Part shown: positions 25,501 through 37,396 of the stretch, in pieces
How positions within the stretch are numbered: the stretch's first letter is position 1
Layout: every line of letters begins with the position of its first letter
NCBI GenBank assembly: GCA_036877525.1
Contig: JAZGTH010000087.1
Location: 2,584,001-2,648,000 of the forward strand
Direction: 5' to 3'
Origin: Chromobotia macracanthus
Taxonomy: Eukaryota > Chordata > Actinopteri > Cypriniformes > Botiidae
Length of the DNA stretch: 64,000 nucleotides
Program-made: the position numbers and the translations under genes
Notes under the pieces: generated by a model
What the model was told of the DNA's origin: nothing
The model's input: only the letters and a program-made list of their open reading frames with translations
The model's database searches: none

Positions 25501-28500
25501 GTCCAGAGCTTCCTGTACAGTGGCTGTGTGGAAATAAAACAGAGGAATTATATGTGGTTATTTTAACTGTACACATTTCAGAAATTAATAATGGAAGAAC
25601 ACAGACATGCATGTAAAGTGCATAACATGATTTAAAAGACAAACAAGACATTCTTTATTCCTATATAAACAATCAATGGTCTGGTGTTATTTCTAATCCT
25701 AACCAGAACCTATCACTAAAGCCCAGAATAAAATGATAAGTTATATTACACATCGGCAGCAGTAAATGGAACTGCAAAAAAGTTTTCCAAACATTTTTTG
25801 GTGTTGCGTCTTATGCCCCACCCCAAACTAACACCATTAGCTGAGCCAGTAGATATTTTTAGTAGTATAGTGTATTTTGGCTTACAGTATGGTTTGTCTT
25901 TATAAATTTAGACGCTTTTACATTAAACAAAGGTACATTTTCAACAAACAAGTCTAAATATCTAATACAATGTTGTTTAAGTATATTTATCTTGTTCTGT
26001 GTATTTACTATTAAAGTTCATATTGTTTCTGTCTATTTTTTCTTCTAGAAAAACTATATTGAACGCTTTCACACTAGTCATAGTGACTTAATGAAACAAG
26101 GTAGAAAATGTCAATCTGTTTGGTAGCTTGAGGTAAATGAATAATTCGCTTTACTAACCTTCAGTTCTGTGTGCATTTGACTGAGGAAATATTTGTGACA
26201 AACAGTTTTGATGTTTGTTAATGTGGACAGCTGTGCTATTCTGGACTCCTCTGGGAAAAGATTTTCAGCTCTTTGCATATAATCCCTGAGGATATAGACA
26301 AATAATTGTTACAATATGTTTTTAAAATACTGATAGCAGATTGCATTTTAACAATTAACAAAGGATTTTTTACATTGTAACAACTTTGAAACAGACAACA
26401 AATGTTTTGGTTGTTTGCTGTTTAGTACTTTAACCTACTGTTTGATAAAATGAGCTTACCTGAACAGGTGAATGTTAACCATATTAGCACTGAGAGTTTT
26501 AGGGATGTTTTCTTGTTTTGTTTTAATAAATTCCTCCAGACTCTTCATGTAGCTGCCATTGAAAGACACAGAATAAACATGTCAGTCTAATCATTGTAAT
26601 GCAATGAGAATGGGGCAATGAAAGTGTTGTGAAACCAGTCAAATTGTAACAGACTCTGGAGGCAGCAAATGAGGATACATAAGCTGTTTATTGAAAGCAG
26701 AAGGCTCAAAACAAACAGGTAGAGATGGGTATTCATCAAACAGGTGGCATGGGCAAGGCGGTAACCATAATCAAAAACAGGAAAACAGATCAGGGCAGGT
26801 AGCAAGAATCAAAATGCTGGGCTTAAATAGTCAGATAATGGGAGATAATGAGGAACAGATGTGGAGACAATCAGCTGGCTATGTGGGATTATGGGTAATG
26901 TAGTTTAGTACTTGGGTGATGGAGACCTTGGTGGTCATTAAGGGAATCCACGGACTTAGAAGCAGGATTCATAACACAAATACATAAATATAATTGTATT
27001 TACCTTATTAGAAAACTGTCCAATTGGCATAGAATACTCTGGGATTTACTTTCACAGCCCAGAATTGCTCTGATCTCTCTCACAGTTGAATCAATAAGCT
27101 ATAAAACAAGAATGGTGACACTATGATTTAAGGCACTTCGACTAAAGCCATAAACTCTTTTATGTCATCTACAGAAATAGCAATAATCTGAATTTGTGAT
27201 CTCAACTTGAATGAATAAAATAAGTGGGTCAGAATGTCACCCACAACCTACAGGTATAACATCTACAGCGAGGTTGCTGAAGAAATATCCGTCCATGAGT
27301 TCTGGTTCAGTGCCATCGTTCCATTTCTTCACTTCTTTCTCGAGAGCATTGGACAACCACTTTTTGAGTTCATTCTAATCACAGAAAACAGCCGTCAGGA
27401 AAACAATGATTCAAATATACAGCAGAAACTGCAATTGGGGGAATACTGTGATGCCATCAGTATTATTACCTAATAACATGTTCTGTTGTATAATTGTATT
27501 TCTTAAACCACTTGCTAATAATATCAGTCATCTGGTGAATTACCTCTCTGTATGAGAAGTATTGTTCTTGTAACATCTTAAGGTCTTCTTCAGGCAACAG
27601 AGGTCCAAGTGATGAACTGTTGATGTGCTCCTCTAGTTCTTTGTGTTTTAACACGTCACTAAAACACATTTAGGAATATCCAGAGGTGAATTTGATGTCT
27701 CAGAGTTTGCTGTCTTATAGCTAATGAGACCTAATAGAGATCTCAGCTATGCTGCATTTATTTTGTATCCCTTTTGTGTCAGAAGTCTCTCTTAGAGATA
27801 TAAAAAATGGAAACAAATGACAATTTATGACAATGAATGTGGATCGCAGAGCTATAATTTGATCTTGTAATCTGAGTTATTGTTTGAGTCATATTAAAAT
27901 ATTTGACAATAAGAACATTTCTGCTGCTGTTTACAGCCTTTGGGCTAGTACTGTTAGGGCAATAAATAAATTGAAGTATATTTAAGTTAAAGTATAGTAT
28001 AACTGAGTTTTGTGTGGTCATGTTCCCAGGCATATGACAGCCACTTCAGAGCAAAAACAGAACAGACCATCTCACAGCTCACACTGATCAAGGCAGTAAA
28101 TTGTAGGGTGCAGTTAAAAGCCTGAGGGGAGTCAAAGTCATTCAGAGCTTTTATCACCCCCAAAAGTCAAGGCAAAGCTGAGAGAACATGCAGTGTTTTC
28201 AGCAGGAAGATTATGACTTGTGAATTTGTGTCAAGGTGTCAGTTGGGCAGAGCATATGGTTTGTGAATTATGAATGAATTTTTTGTAAGAGCAAATGTTT
28301 TTTGGAGTGGGGACAGTTTAAATAAAACCTATGAGGTGATACAACTGACAGTAAGGATCTCACTTTTTTGCTGTATATTCTAAATATTTCCTATTTTTCC
28401 TGTTTTCTGTGATTTGTTATTTCCATAATTTTGATACTACTTTCTTCTTATGTCTCTGCTGTTTCTTCTATAATGCATTTTCTGTAAAGCTGCTGTTCAA

Positions 28501-30708
28501 CAATGCAGAACTGAGAACGCACTATAGTAATAACTGAATTGCAGTGGGTAAAACTGTGATGGAAAAACTGTCTGTAATTGGCCTTACAATGCTTTTAAAA
28601 TTAACAACTGATCCTATCATGGCAACCTTGTTCTGTGCCTCTTACCTCGGGTAGTAAATGACAATCCAACTCAAAATATAGTGGCAATCCTCAAAATCGA
28701 CACTGGATCTGGCTAGCTCTTGAAGTCTGGTGGAGAACGCATGATGGTAAAGTTGGGCATACATTCTGCAAATGTCAAAGTCTGCTGGGTAACAACCCCT
28801 CAACCTTTGGACCACTCTGAGCAGGTCTTTTTGTACTTGTTTGCCCATTCGGCACACCTCTCTCTTTAAGGAAGTAGACAGCCTGTCTGCCCCGTTCTCC
28901 TGTTCATCTGCATTCTTCATTCGCTCCTCCACAACAGACTGGAGTAGAGTGTCGTGGATCTCCCTGCAGTTCGTCAGCCTCCAGGCTGGACGTTCCTCCA
29001 CAGCCAGTTTCTCCCAGCGTCTGTCCTGTGCCTCCTCCTGAAGTATGGCAGTCACAGCACTCTTGATTTTCTCATGGTTGTCTTCATCGAAGGACTCATA
29101 GATGACCATCCTCAGATGCAGGATGAAGATTTCGTAGTCTCTCTGCAGTTTGTTTTCCTCATCCTCTGATATGGCGGCTTCATTTGAACTGAAGAAATGT
29201 TCCTCCGCTGCCACCAGCTGCTGCTGGGCTTCAGCCAGACGGTTCTGCTCGAGGTTCCCATTGAAATCAAGGTCCACTGCAGTATATGAGAAGACAATTT
29301 GTTTCATATCACTTATTTTTTCAAAAGCATCCTCTGCTCTTCTTCATTTCTATGTGTACAGTACAGGAACAGTACACGATCACACATACAGAGTGGTTTA
29401 CCTTCATTTACAAAATAAATGTGCATTTTAATCACTAGCAGAAAGAAAGTTTCTTTCATTTTCAGTATGTCACAACATTTTACCTGACGCAATTTCAGAG
29501 ATGAGAGAAGCTGCAGATTTTAAACCTTTCCTGTGTTTTATAAAGTCTGGGAATTTCATTTTATCGATTATTTTCATTTTCTGCTTGTTTTTCTGACATC
29601 CCTCTTCTGAAAGACCAGGTGAATCTTCAGCACTGTCTGCAGAAGTACAACAATTAAACACATTAACAGGGTGTAAAGGTAAAGAAGATCACTCACAATA
29701 TGCGGCATGACACATATATGTTACAAAGATGATATCATTTCTTTAAAAAACAATGTTGCATAATAATGTGCATCTGCAACAAAAATAATGTTCGTCAGAC
29801 TCGTCACATCAGACGTCACATCGACGTCATCATGATGTTTGGGCATTCATCGGATGATGAAGGTCGACTTTTTCTAACCTTCAGTTCACTCTAAATACAT
29901 CATTAATGTCTTCAATAACATTAATTCATCAATAACATCCATCATGGCCGGTTTCACACTGTTTCCTTAAAGGTAAATGTTATATTTTCAGAAGCTTGGC
30001 CGATCGCTGTTAGTTCATCATCTGTGGACCTGACAGCTCGTGTAATGCACAGAAGATGATCGGAAAAGTTATCATTATAACATCATTATAACATCAAAAC
30101 ATGATCATCACATCATCATCACATCATTATCACATCATCATCGGATCCGATCGATCCGATGACGTCACTTTTAAAAAAGTGACTTTTCATTTGAAGAAAT
30201 GCAGCTTTTGTTATCTGTTTAATGTCACTCTTAATTCATGCATGTGTTAATGTAATAGCAAAGTATAAATGTGATCGGTATAATGCCATGAAGGACAAAT
30301 AATGAAAGCTTCTTTCTAAAAACTGCATTACGTGTGATAACAACATACATTAAAGCAGTGCACACCAGCAGACAATGACCAGAAATGATAAAGGTTTAAT
30401 ATAAAGAGCAACCATGAATAGAAATATCAAGGTAAGTGAAAAGACGAGTGAAAAGGGAATAAAAAGGAAGGAAGTGCATCTGTCTATCACAGAAGATGAT
30501 AAGACTGGATGAATACTAAAAGCAAGAGTTGAGAAACAGCACTCCACCCAGATCTTAGAGAACACACAGTAAAGTATTGTATTCACTCATGCCCAATCCA
30601 AAGCTTATAGACACTCCACCCTACACATAATAAAGACAAATGTTTAGGGCTGATAGACTGTAAAAGTAAATTTGTCTTACCTTTTCTCACTTTCCTAAAC
30701 GGCATCAT
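22559..30708 (-). CDS. tnfaip2: TNFAIP2 (M-Sec)-like, SEC6/EXOC3-family protein
   Basis: Twelve coding exons: 30708-30681, 29636-29484, 29276-28646, 27658-27544, 27374-27252, 27098-27004, 26552-26460, 26285-26159, 25523-25398, 24849-24694, 23661-23540 and 22718-22559. Phases agree and give 642 aa (human TNFAIP2 is about 654). The start MMPFRKVRK is short and basic, followed by a Lys-rich segment. The large third exon opens DLDFNGNLEQNRLAEAQQQL and is a coiled-coil/helical block. The rest is the Sec6-like helical-rod region (LGPLLPEEDL, KKWLSNALEKE, YMKSLEEF, ELLSELHTEVVVEYV), ending VIVKKKLL. TNFAIP2 promotes tunnelling-nanotube formation and membrane protrusion with RalA and the exocyst, and is TNF-inducible in mammals. 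Position next to eif5 supports TNFAIP2 rather than another EXOC3-like gene. Exon 5 uses a GTAGGT donor; a neighbouring GT four bases downstream would break the frame. Paralogue a or b not assigned. Confidence 0.9.
22808..23063. mobile_element. Possible hAT-like MITE remnant
   Basis: The left end (TCTTAACCAGGGGTC) and the reverse complement of the right end (TTCTAATCTTTCCACTTC) resemble the ends of common fish hAT-type non-autonomous elements. The inverted repeats are imperfect and no clear 8-bp target duplication was found. It lies in tnfaip2 intron 11. Confidence 0.35.
23467..23480. promoter_or_regulatory. RFX X-box palindrome
   Basis: GTTGCC-AG-GGCAAC, a full match to the X-box consensus, about 60 bases downstream of tnfaip2 exon 11 in intron 11. 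Confidence 0.5.
23992..24233. mobile_element. 242-bp MITE with CACTGTAAAAAA ends, TA-flanked
   Basis: The two ends are inverted copies: CACTGTAAAAAAACTTTGCT on the left matches the reverse complement of the right end, and the similarity continues through TTAAATTTTTA and TTAATCAA. The element is flanked by TA on both sides. It has no coding capacity and lies in tnfaip2 intron 10. Family name not assigned; the TA flank suggests a Tc1/mariner-type mobiliser. Confidence 0.75.
26645..26976 (-). mobile_element. Solo LTR with 5-bp target duplication CAAAT
   Basis: On the minus strand the element begins TGTTATGAATCC and ends GTCTGTTACA, the TG...CA ends of an LTR. It is flanked by CAAAT at 26640-26644 and 26977-26981. 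Internally, in transcription order, it has a TATTTAAG promoter-like box, then AATAAA (reverse of 26687-26692), as in an R/U5 region. No internal retroelement sequence is attached, so it is a solo LTR left by recombination, 332 bp, in tnfaip2 intron 6 and in the same orientation as the gene. A Ty3/gypsy origin is likely but not proven. Confidence 0.85.
29790..30185. repeat. ATC-rich, palindrome-rich segment in tnfaip2 intron 1
   Basis: Simple-sequence drift of CATCATCAC/CATTATAAC units (30070-30145) is followed by the palindrome ATCGGATCCGAT, a perfect CRE TGACGTCA at 30160-30167 and a hairpin GTCACTTTT-AAAAAGTGAC. Two more GACGTC cores lie near 29812 and 29825. Confidence 0.5.
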
Positions 30709-30800
30709 CCTAAACAGCACTGAAGAGTGTCTGCTGTACCTCCTGTAGCAGCTGTGTGAGTCTGCAGCTTTTATTCTGCTAATGGCACCATGTGATCAGG
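30709..30800 (-). promoter_or_regulatory. tnfaip2: tnfaip2 5' UTR and probable core promoter
   Basis: Directly upstream of the ATG the minus strand contains an AGAATAAAAG TATA-like box at about 30769-30778, roughly 65 bases before the ATG, which would place a TSS near 30740. No full NF-kB consensus was seen in the nearby sequence. Confidence 0.4.
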
Positions 30801-33616
30801 AGGCATGTCTCCTACGCAGAGACAGACTACATTTTAATACTGCATGTTTGTTTGCAAAACATCACGTCTTTTGTTGTTCTTCTTGAATACTAGAGCTTGC
30901 CTATTTCCCGCTCCTCGGTTATAACGTTATATACTGTCATATTCTGATTTAAATCTATAGAGAGAGAGAGAAAACATACCAAACTCTAGATCAGACAGGA
31001 AATGGCATACGATGTGTACAATACTGTATTGTAAGTGTTTGTGCTGCAATCTAATGTAGACCTGATTTTGTCAGTACCCTCCACAATTACAAACACAATC
31101 ACTATTGTAAATTGTAGCTAGATGCGTTTTGCTTCAGCTAGATTTTGATGTAGCTATAGATTTTGGTTGGTGATTTATCTTCAATGAATAAATAATATAC
31201 ATTTTGTTTCTCTTTGAATATTGAATATTGCAGCTATGAGCAACAGCTTTATTGGGAACAAATTCCACAGGCAGGATCCCTTTAGTATTATGACATTTGC
31301 GAGCAATGCAGCTCTGGTCTGACTCTGCAGCTGTTTCTAAATATTTACGTTTTGCTGGTGTCTTGCAGTAAGTTAAAGACATTTTATACTGTGGCGCAAG
31401 GTCTTCGGTAAAGCAGAAGCATTTCAGTGCATAATTTAGGAAGATGTCTTTTCTCTCTGTGCAGGTTTGTGTGGTAAGAAAACTATCCAGTTCCCCACAA
31501 CACATTCCACAAGTTATGTGGTTTCTTCTGTTTAACTGTTTTCAGACCAGCTTCCCAAGTCACATTTTTCCAAATGCACATTACAATATAACTGTTAAAC
31601 TGTGAAAAAAAAAAAACAACAACAGCACAAGTTTTAACAATGCTACAAATAAATCAAGGTGCTGTTGTGATTTACTGAAAATGTGAAATGTGATTTACGT
31701 TAACGTCAAACAATACACTACAAGCAGCAGTTTGTATATATTGAAAATCCTTTTCCTGGTAACACATAAAATAAGCAATCAATTAAATGTCAACTCTTTC
31801 CTGAGCTTCTTCTTGTACGAGAAGAAAGGTGCTGTTCTAAAGTAACTACATAAGGCTACATAAATGGGTACAGTCTCTGTATCTGTATCAGTCTTTTTGC
31901 ATGTGGTGCAAAAATCACTGTGATTTTTTTCTCCCCTCCCTTTGTAACTTTCTGTAAATGTGCATTCAAATACAATTATAACCTTGTATTAACGTATTAA
32001 AGTTGTATTATATATTTATTTAAACAGCATGCATTACCTCACAGTTTCCTGTAAACCCCGTGGTTTCTTTCTGGCTCCAGAAATAGTCCTTTACACTCCC
32101 TCTGCTGCCCCCATTCGTTTTCCAGCTGAATGCACAGTCATCCAAGATGGAGATAAATCTGCAGATAGGAGACAGCTGGCCCACTGTCTGGTACAGTCAA
32201 AGCCATAAAGCAAGAGCTAAATACACTCAGATCTGTGGAGATGATGGTGGATTTCACCATGTTGGAAGAAAAAATACCGTAATCCTGTATACTGTAAAAA
32301 CATTTCCAGAATGACTACACATGCATACACACGGGTGTACATCTTTTCACCCGTAAGACTCCATTCACACATTAATAACAAACAGGGGGGCTGCAGAGGT
32401 CATCTGTATACAGGCAGAGGAGCACCTCTGTGATGCTGCCATGGCTGATTATTCAGGTACAGAATGTAAACTTTTCCAGACTCACAAAATGACAATAAAC
32501 GTTGTTGATTGCCAACAGATTAAGGAGATGTTTTGTAGTTGGTGATGTTATTCAGGCTTTTCCACACTGATGCAGGGTTGTTGGCTGAATACTTATTCCT
32601 CAGCTTTTCAGAATAGCTTCCAGTATATCCAGAATTCTAAATAAATCCTATTTCAAATAGTATACAAATCCTAATTTATACCAGAAAAACATGGTTTCAC
32701 TTGTTAAACTTTGTTTCAAGATCTTAAGATCTGTATTTGGGACGTCAGAATGTCTGACTTATGTTGATGGCAAATAGATTTTATATTAATTTAAAATAAA
32801 TGAGATCGGACAGCGACATCTTGTGGATATAACTGGTTACTTTTCCTTTTTGTTTGGACACAGCAGGTTTAGTCTAAATTTCCTTATTGCATTAAGACAT
32901 TACATTACATTGAATTATCATAATACTAAAGGTGCATGAAAATAAAATAAAACCCTTTAAACAGCTTTTTCAACAGATGTGCAAGTTAGTGCTTAAATTG
33001 TGTCTACATTTTCGGTTTAAACTCAGTATGTTTTATAGAAAATATCAGGAACTTTGTTTCATTATTGTTTCAATTATATTATAATTTATTAATATGCATC
33101 ACATGCTCTTCATTTATTTACAGCAGTCTGAGCCCTGTCTAACATAAGACATTAATGATAAGAGTAATGGTAGGAGATCAGCATTCACTGATTTCAGCGA
33201 GATTATATTTTCACATATAATGTGCTATAGGCATCAGGCAAATAGTGCACAAACTGTGGGCATGTCATCTGAAGCTGAGATGAATCACAATTCTCCTGTT
33301 CAGATACTTCAACACAGGAAAGAAACCTGCAATAACCAGTAATAACATGTCAGTGTTGTTTAACTATAATTATGTTTTAGGAAGTACCAATATTTGCAAA
33401 GGCAGGAACAGAAGTCTAACATTGTGAAATAACAGTCTGTCTCTGCATTTCAGATCTGAATAAATAGATTAAAAACAGCATTTAGAAAAAAGCAGGTTAT
33501 GTTCTCATCACTTTATCACAATGTTTCCCAAAACATTATAAACATAAACGTTACTAGACGTTGAATTAGACAAACAGCGACATCTAGTGGATACAAAGCG
33601 TATTTCTTTTTAATTT

Positions 33617-33624
33617 TGACGTCA
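33617..33624. promoter_or_regulatory. CRE octamer TGACGTCA
   Basis: Perfect palindromic CRE in gene-poor DNA, about 25 bases after a CTCF-like sequence (minus strand CCACTAGATGTCGC, 13 of 14 consensus positions). Confidence 0.35.
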
Positions 33625-33891
33625 CCGCAAGAGGTCACTAGTTCACTTTAAAATAACATCACCCAAGCTCAGAATATAATTATCTATATAGTCTCATGAA
33701 GCGTTATAGTCTGTATATAGTCATTAATTGTATTTTTCGTAGTATTCTGCAATGTTAGATCTCAAATGCTCTGTTTATATGGCCAAAAAGAAACTTAAAT
33801 GTAAAACTCAATGTCCATATAGTAAAGGAATATTAGGAGAATCAGGAAGCTCCTGGGAAGTCCATGAGATGATGGGACACGTGCATGTCAC

Positions 33892-34189
33892 CTCCATGTG
33901 GATCTGTTTACAGTCATCCACAGACCTCTCACAGCCGTGAGCAATCCGTCTGGCTGCTCGAGGCTGCTGCACATGTGAGCTTGCGGGGGCTGATCCGCAT
34001 CTGCTCTCATCATCTGCTCATCCACATTCACCATCAAATCTGCCATCAGCAGTTTGGGCCTTACAAAGCTCAAGCTCGATTCTGTTAATATGTTCCACAC
34101 TCCTGGCTTAATTCTGGGGTTGGTTTTCACAGTCTTGTGTAAAACAGCATTAGGCTGAGCTTGAGTCGGACCAACCAAAAGAAAAAGAT
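33892..34189 (-). other. Orphan candidate coding exon
   Basis: A 298-bp minus-strand segment is open in one frame throughout. A strong acceptor (long pyrimidine tract, then TTTTTAG) precedes 34189 and a GAG|GTGACA donor follows 33892. The peptide includes NPRIKPGVWNILTESSL and RPKLLMADLMVNVDEQ and resembles no family I know. No start codon, signal peptide or partner exons were identified. It could be an exon of an unknown gene, a pseudogene remnant or chance. Confidence 0.25.
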
Positions 34190-34989
34190 CTAAAAAGAAA
34201 AAAGAACAGCTGGTGTTAAGTGGCACATTTTCATACATCAAATTCATCAAAATTGTACATCAAACGTTTTATACAAAGTCGATTTGGTTAAAAGGAATTG
34301 AATATGTGCTTGTTAAAATCTTTTTTTCAAATGTATGACATTTTTATCAAAAGCGAATTATAAATGAGCAATTAACAGTGTGATTTATTAGGCAATAATA
34401 ATGAATATTGATAATTGTTGGTTAATTTTTTTGATAGGCAGTTAAGACAGACGAGATGTAAATGCAGAATTAAAACAAAACAATAATGAAAGGCAGAATG
34501 AAGTAAATCATAAATGGTTCAGTCTGCAGCACCATACATCAGACAAAAGGCTGAATGGACATTTACAATTACTGATTCAGTGGGTACTTCAGTGGATTTC
34601 AGTTGTCCTTTAACTTTTACCTTTTTTTAATTGTCTCGAGTTTTTAATGAGATAGACTTACGACTTTAGCTGAAATCAACATGAACAATTTTAGTGTTAA
34701 CAACTATATTAATAATGTGAGCACCTCAGGTTGTAATACATTGCTAATTTTGGTAATACAACATTTTTATTTTGGCTAATAAAATCTCTAAGTTCAAAGG
34801 CTTCTAATACGTATAACATTCTTGAGTCCGTTGTAAGGATATTTTTATTTTTTACATGATTGAGGATATTTTGTTGGTTTATGTAGCTCTTAAAACCTCT
34901 GATGATGTCAGATGCTGTCAATATGGCCCAGTTATGTCATACCTGTTGTAATGTCAGTCAATTTTTAAGCCAAATTAATGCCTGACAAG

Positions 34990-35250
34990 TGTTAGCTTTT
35001 CCAATTCTTTTTACTATTTTTTGGATCTCTGGAGCATTTTACCTGCATTCATTTTATGCCTCGTTAGCTGTTTGCCCCGTGGACTCTGTATCTCCGCAGA
35101 CTGCTCAACACTTCCAAGAGAACCCAGGAGTCTGCATTTGGAAATCCTGCTCCTGCCTTGCCGACTCAATAAGAATAATAATCACCTTGGTAACCAGAGG
35201 GCAATTCCTAATCAGACTCCCCTGGGCTCATCCACAAGTCTGTAATGTAA
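34990..35250 (+). repeat. Possible LTR-retroelement fragment
   Basis: The sequence around TTTGCCCCGTGGACTCTGTA and GAGTCTGCATTTGGAAATCC resembles the non-coding 3' part of common fish Ty3/gypsy elements as I recall them. No ends or target duplications were found. The 130-residue open frame across it has no recognised domain. Confidence 0.3.
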
Positions 35251-35811
35251 ATGTGCTCATTATCCCGACTCATTCACCTCAGACACTCCCTCTGCCCAAA
35301 CGGCACAACAACGTTAGAGAAGCAGAAAGTTTTTCTCAGGATTCCTGTAGATCTACTTTTGTGTCTTTGCATGTGTTGTAATTGCTTGCGATCATGCAAA
35401 TCACAGTGTCATAAACTCAATCTTCTAACATTATAATGTCTGGAGATAATGAATTGCCTTGTACAAAAGAGTTAGATTGCTTTTTTGACAGCTCATTATG
35501 CAGTGGAAGGACAGAGTAGCACAAAAAATGTGGAACAAAAAATTCGGTTAAAGAATTTCCCTGCAGATCATTTTTATGTAACGGTTCATGGTGACCATAG
35601 ATGTAAAGCTACAGATTACAGTCAGCAGGTTTACATGAGAACTGCATCATCATGAATGAATCATTTAGATGGAATTCATTCATTCATCACTGCAGGGGGG
35701 GTTTGTCAGTGAATTATGACTTGTATGATTTCAGAAGACGTTTCTAATACCTTTTATAAGCTGTCACCACAAACAACATTGCATTCAATGTATACAGTTT
35801 TTCAGCATGTG

Positions 35812-35885
35812 TGTTCACTGGGATATGATCCCATGACCTTTGCACTGCTAGCGTAATGCTATACCAATTCACTATATACACGGTT
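35812..35885 (-). mobile_element. tRNA-derived SINE fragment
   Basis: On the minus strand an A-box-like GAATTGGTATAGCATTACG is followed by a B-box-like GGTCATGGGATCATATCCC, the tRNA-like head of a SINE family widespread in cyprinids. No tail is attached. Confidence 0.55.
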
Positions 35886-37321
35886 ACGTCCTGGTTTTTG
35901 ATACACCAGATCAGGCATTGAACTGTCATCTGTTATGACATGTCATGACAGAGAAATACTGAGGGAAACAATAGGCCTATGTATTTAACAAACTATATTC
36001 TGATAAACTAAGTTTTACACTTTTGATGCTGTTAAAGTGACCTCAGAAGATTAAAGATGCCGTCACACCAGCAAGAGACAATTCACAGGAAATTTTCCAG
36101 CCTTCCAGACTTATATTTTTGCAGAACTTTTTCAGAACATTCCATGCATATTGTCACGTACAGGAACAGAAACAGGAATTCTAACTCCTGTAGGAAGAAC
36201 AGGAACTCCAAATGAAACTCCAAATTATTTGTGAAAACCCAGAAGAATGACAGATGTCTGGCACTTTCTCCACTTTTATACCAGGGTGTTTTTATGCTTC
36301 CCTATGTATGCAGTGTGAAAGGGAAAGAAAACTGAAGTTTTATACATTCTATTTGAAGGAAGAAATTGAGGTCGGCGTAACTTCTCAGTAATTTCATCTA
36401 AAGGAAATTAAAGTTAACAGGAAGTGACCTCTATGGAAATGAACTTGCAATCTTGATTATTTGAATAAACATCAAGATCTATTATCATCTGAAGAAGAAA
36501 GTCGTATGATTCAGAGACTCATGAACTATGACATGTTGTAATTGTAAATGGCATAAAACTGATCTTTCAACAGAAATCACTCTTCTCTGTGTGATGATCA
36601 TATACAGGTGAGGTAATAATAGGCTTTAATACGAGAGAAGTTTTTGGAGTCAAGGTGATAGGTGATGGTTTGTACCATCTCAAACTTGGAGGATTCTTGG
36701 GGCACCATAAAAGCTCATTAAATGCTGTACTGGCAGAACGATCCGGAGAACCTCTACGCACATTTTTATTTCTCTGAGAAACTAAAGATTTGGCTCCTTC
36801 TGTAACTCAAATATCAGAGAACTCTAACCCCAGGATCAGTGAGTAACTTGCAACTCCAGAGTTTTCACCAGCAATACTCCTACAGCCATCCAGAGCACCT
36901 TAACAACTGTGAAACAATGCCCTGCCAAGCATGTGACTTTTGTAAGTGGCAACAACACCTACACTTCCTGTTGTATCCCGTGTTTGGATGGTTAGAATGT
37001 TAAAATAAAAACAGACCTTATGACTTGTATACGGTTCTGTTCATGCCAGTTGTACAGTATTCTTACAATAATAATAATAATATCTCCTTCCTACATTCAT
37101 GGGTGTAGACTGTGGCGAACTGAGCTTTGCTAAAGTCGTTCGCTCCATTAGGGGGTCTGAACAAGCAGAATGAGGTGGTAGAGTGTGTGTGTGTGAACAG
37201 AATGGGGGTCTGGCTGACAAGGTTAAATTTAGCGTCTGATTAGACTGTATGAATTTTAATCTGCTTCTGACAAAAGCTCAACACCACCCCAGCGCTCACA
37301 CAATCCCATTTTATCCTCATC

Positions 37322-37396
37322 CTATCTCTCTCTACCTCTTCATGATCTCAGTCTATCTCTCTCTACCTCTTCATGATCTCAGTCTATCTCTCGCTC
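37322..37396. repeat. 31-bp tandem duplication
   Basis: The unit beginning CTATCTCTCTCTACCTCTTC occurs at 37322 and 37353, with a partial third copy from 37384. Confidence 0.9.

Noticed and set aside
31134..31505. 123-codon minus-strand open frame upstream of tnfaip2
   Set aside because: No recognised motif, no convincing splice or start context, and codon content looks like random AT-rich DNA.
32090..32115. CTCF-like word CTCTGCTGCCCCC
   Set aside because: It departs from the core consensus at several positions and is weaker than the three sites reported.
36820..36980. Words resembling the common fish GGTTGCTAAGGTGTTCTGG repeat
   Set aside because: Only a short degraded match, too weak to call as a feature.
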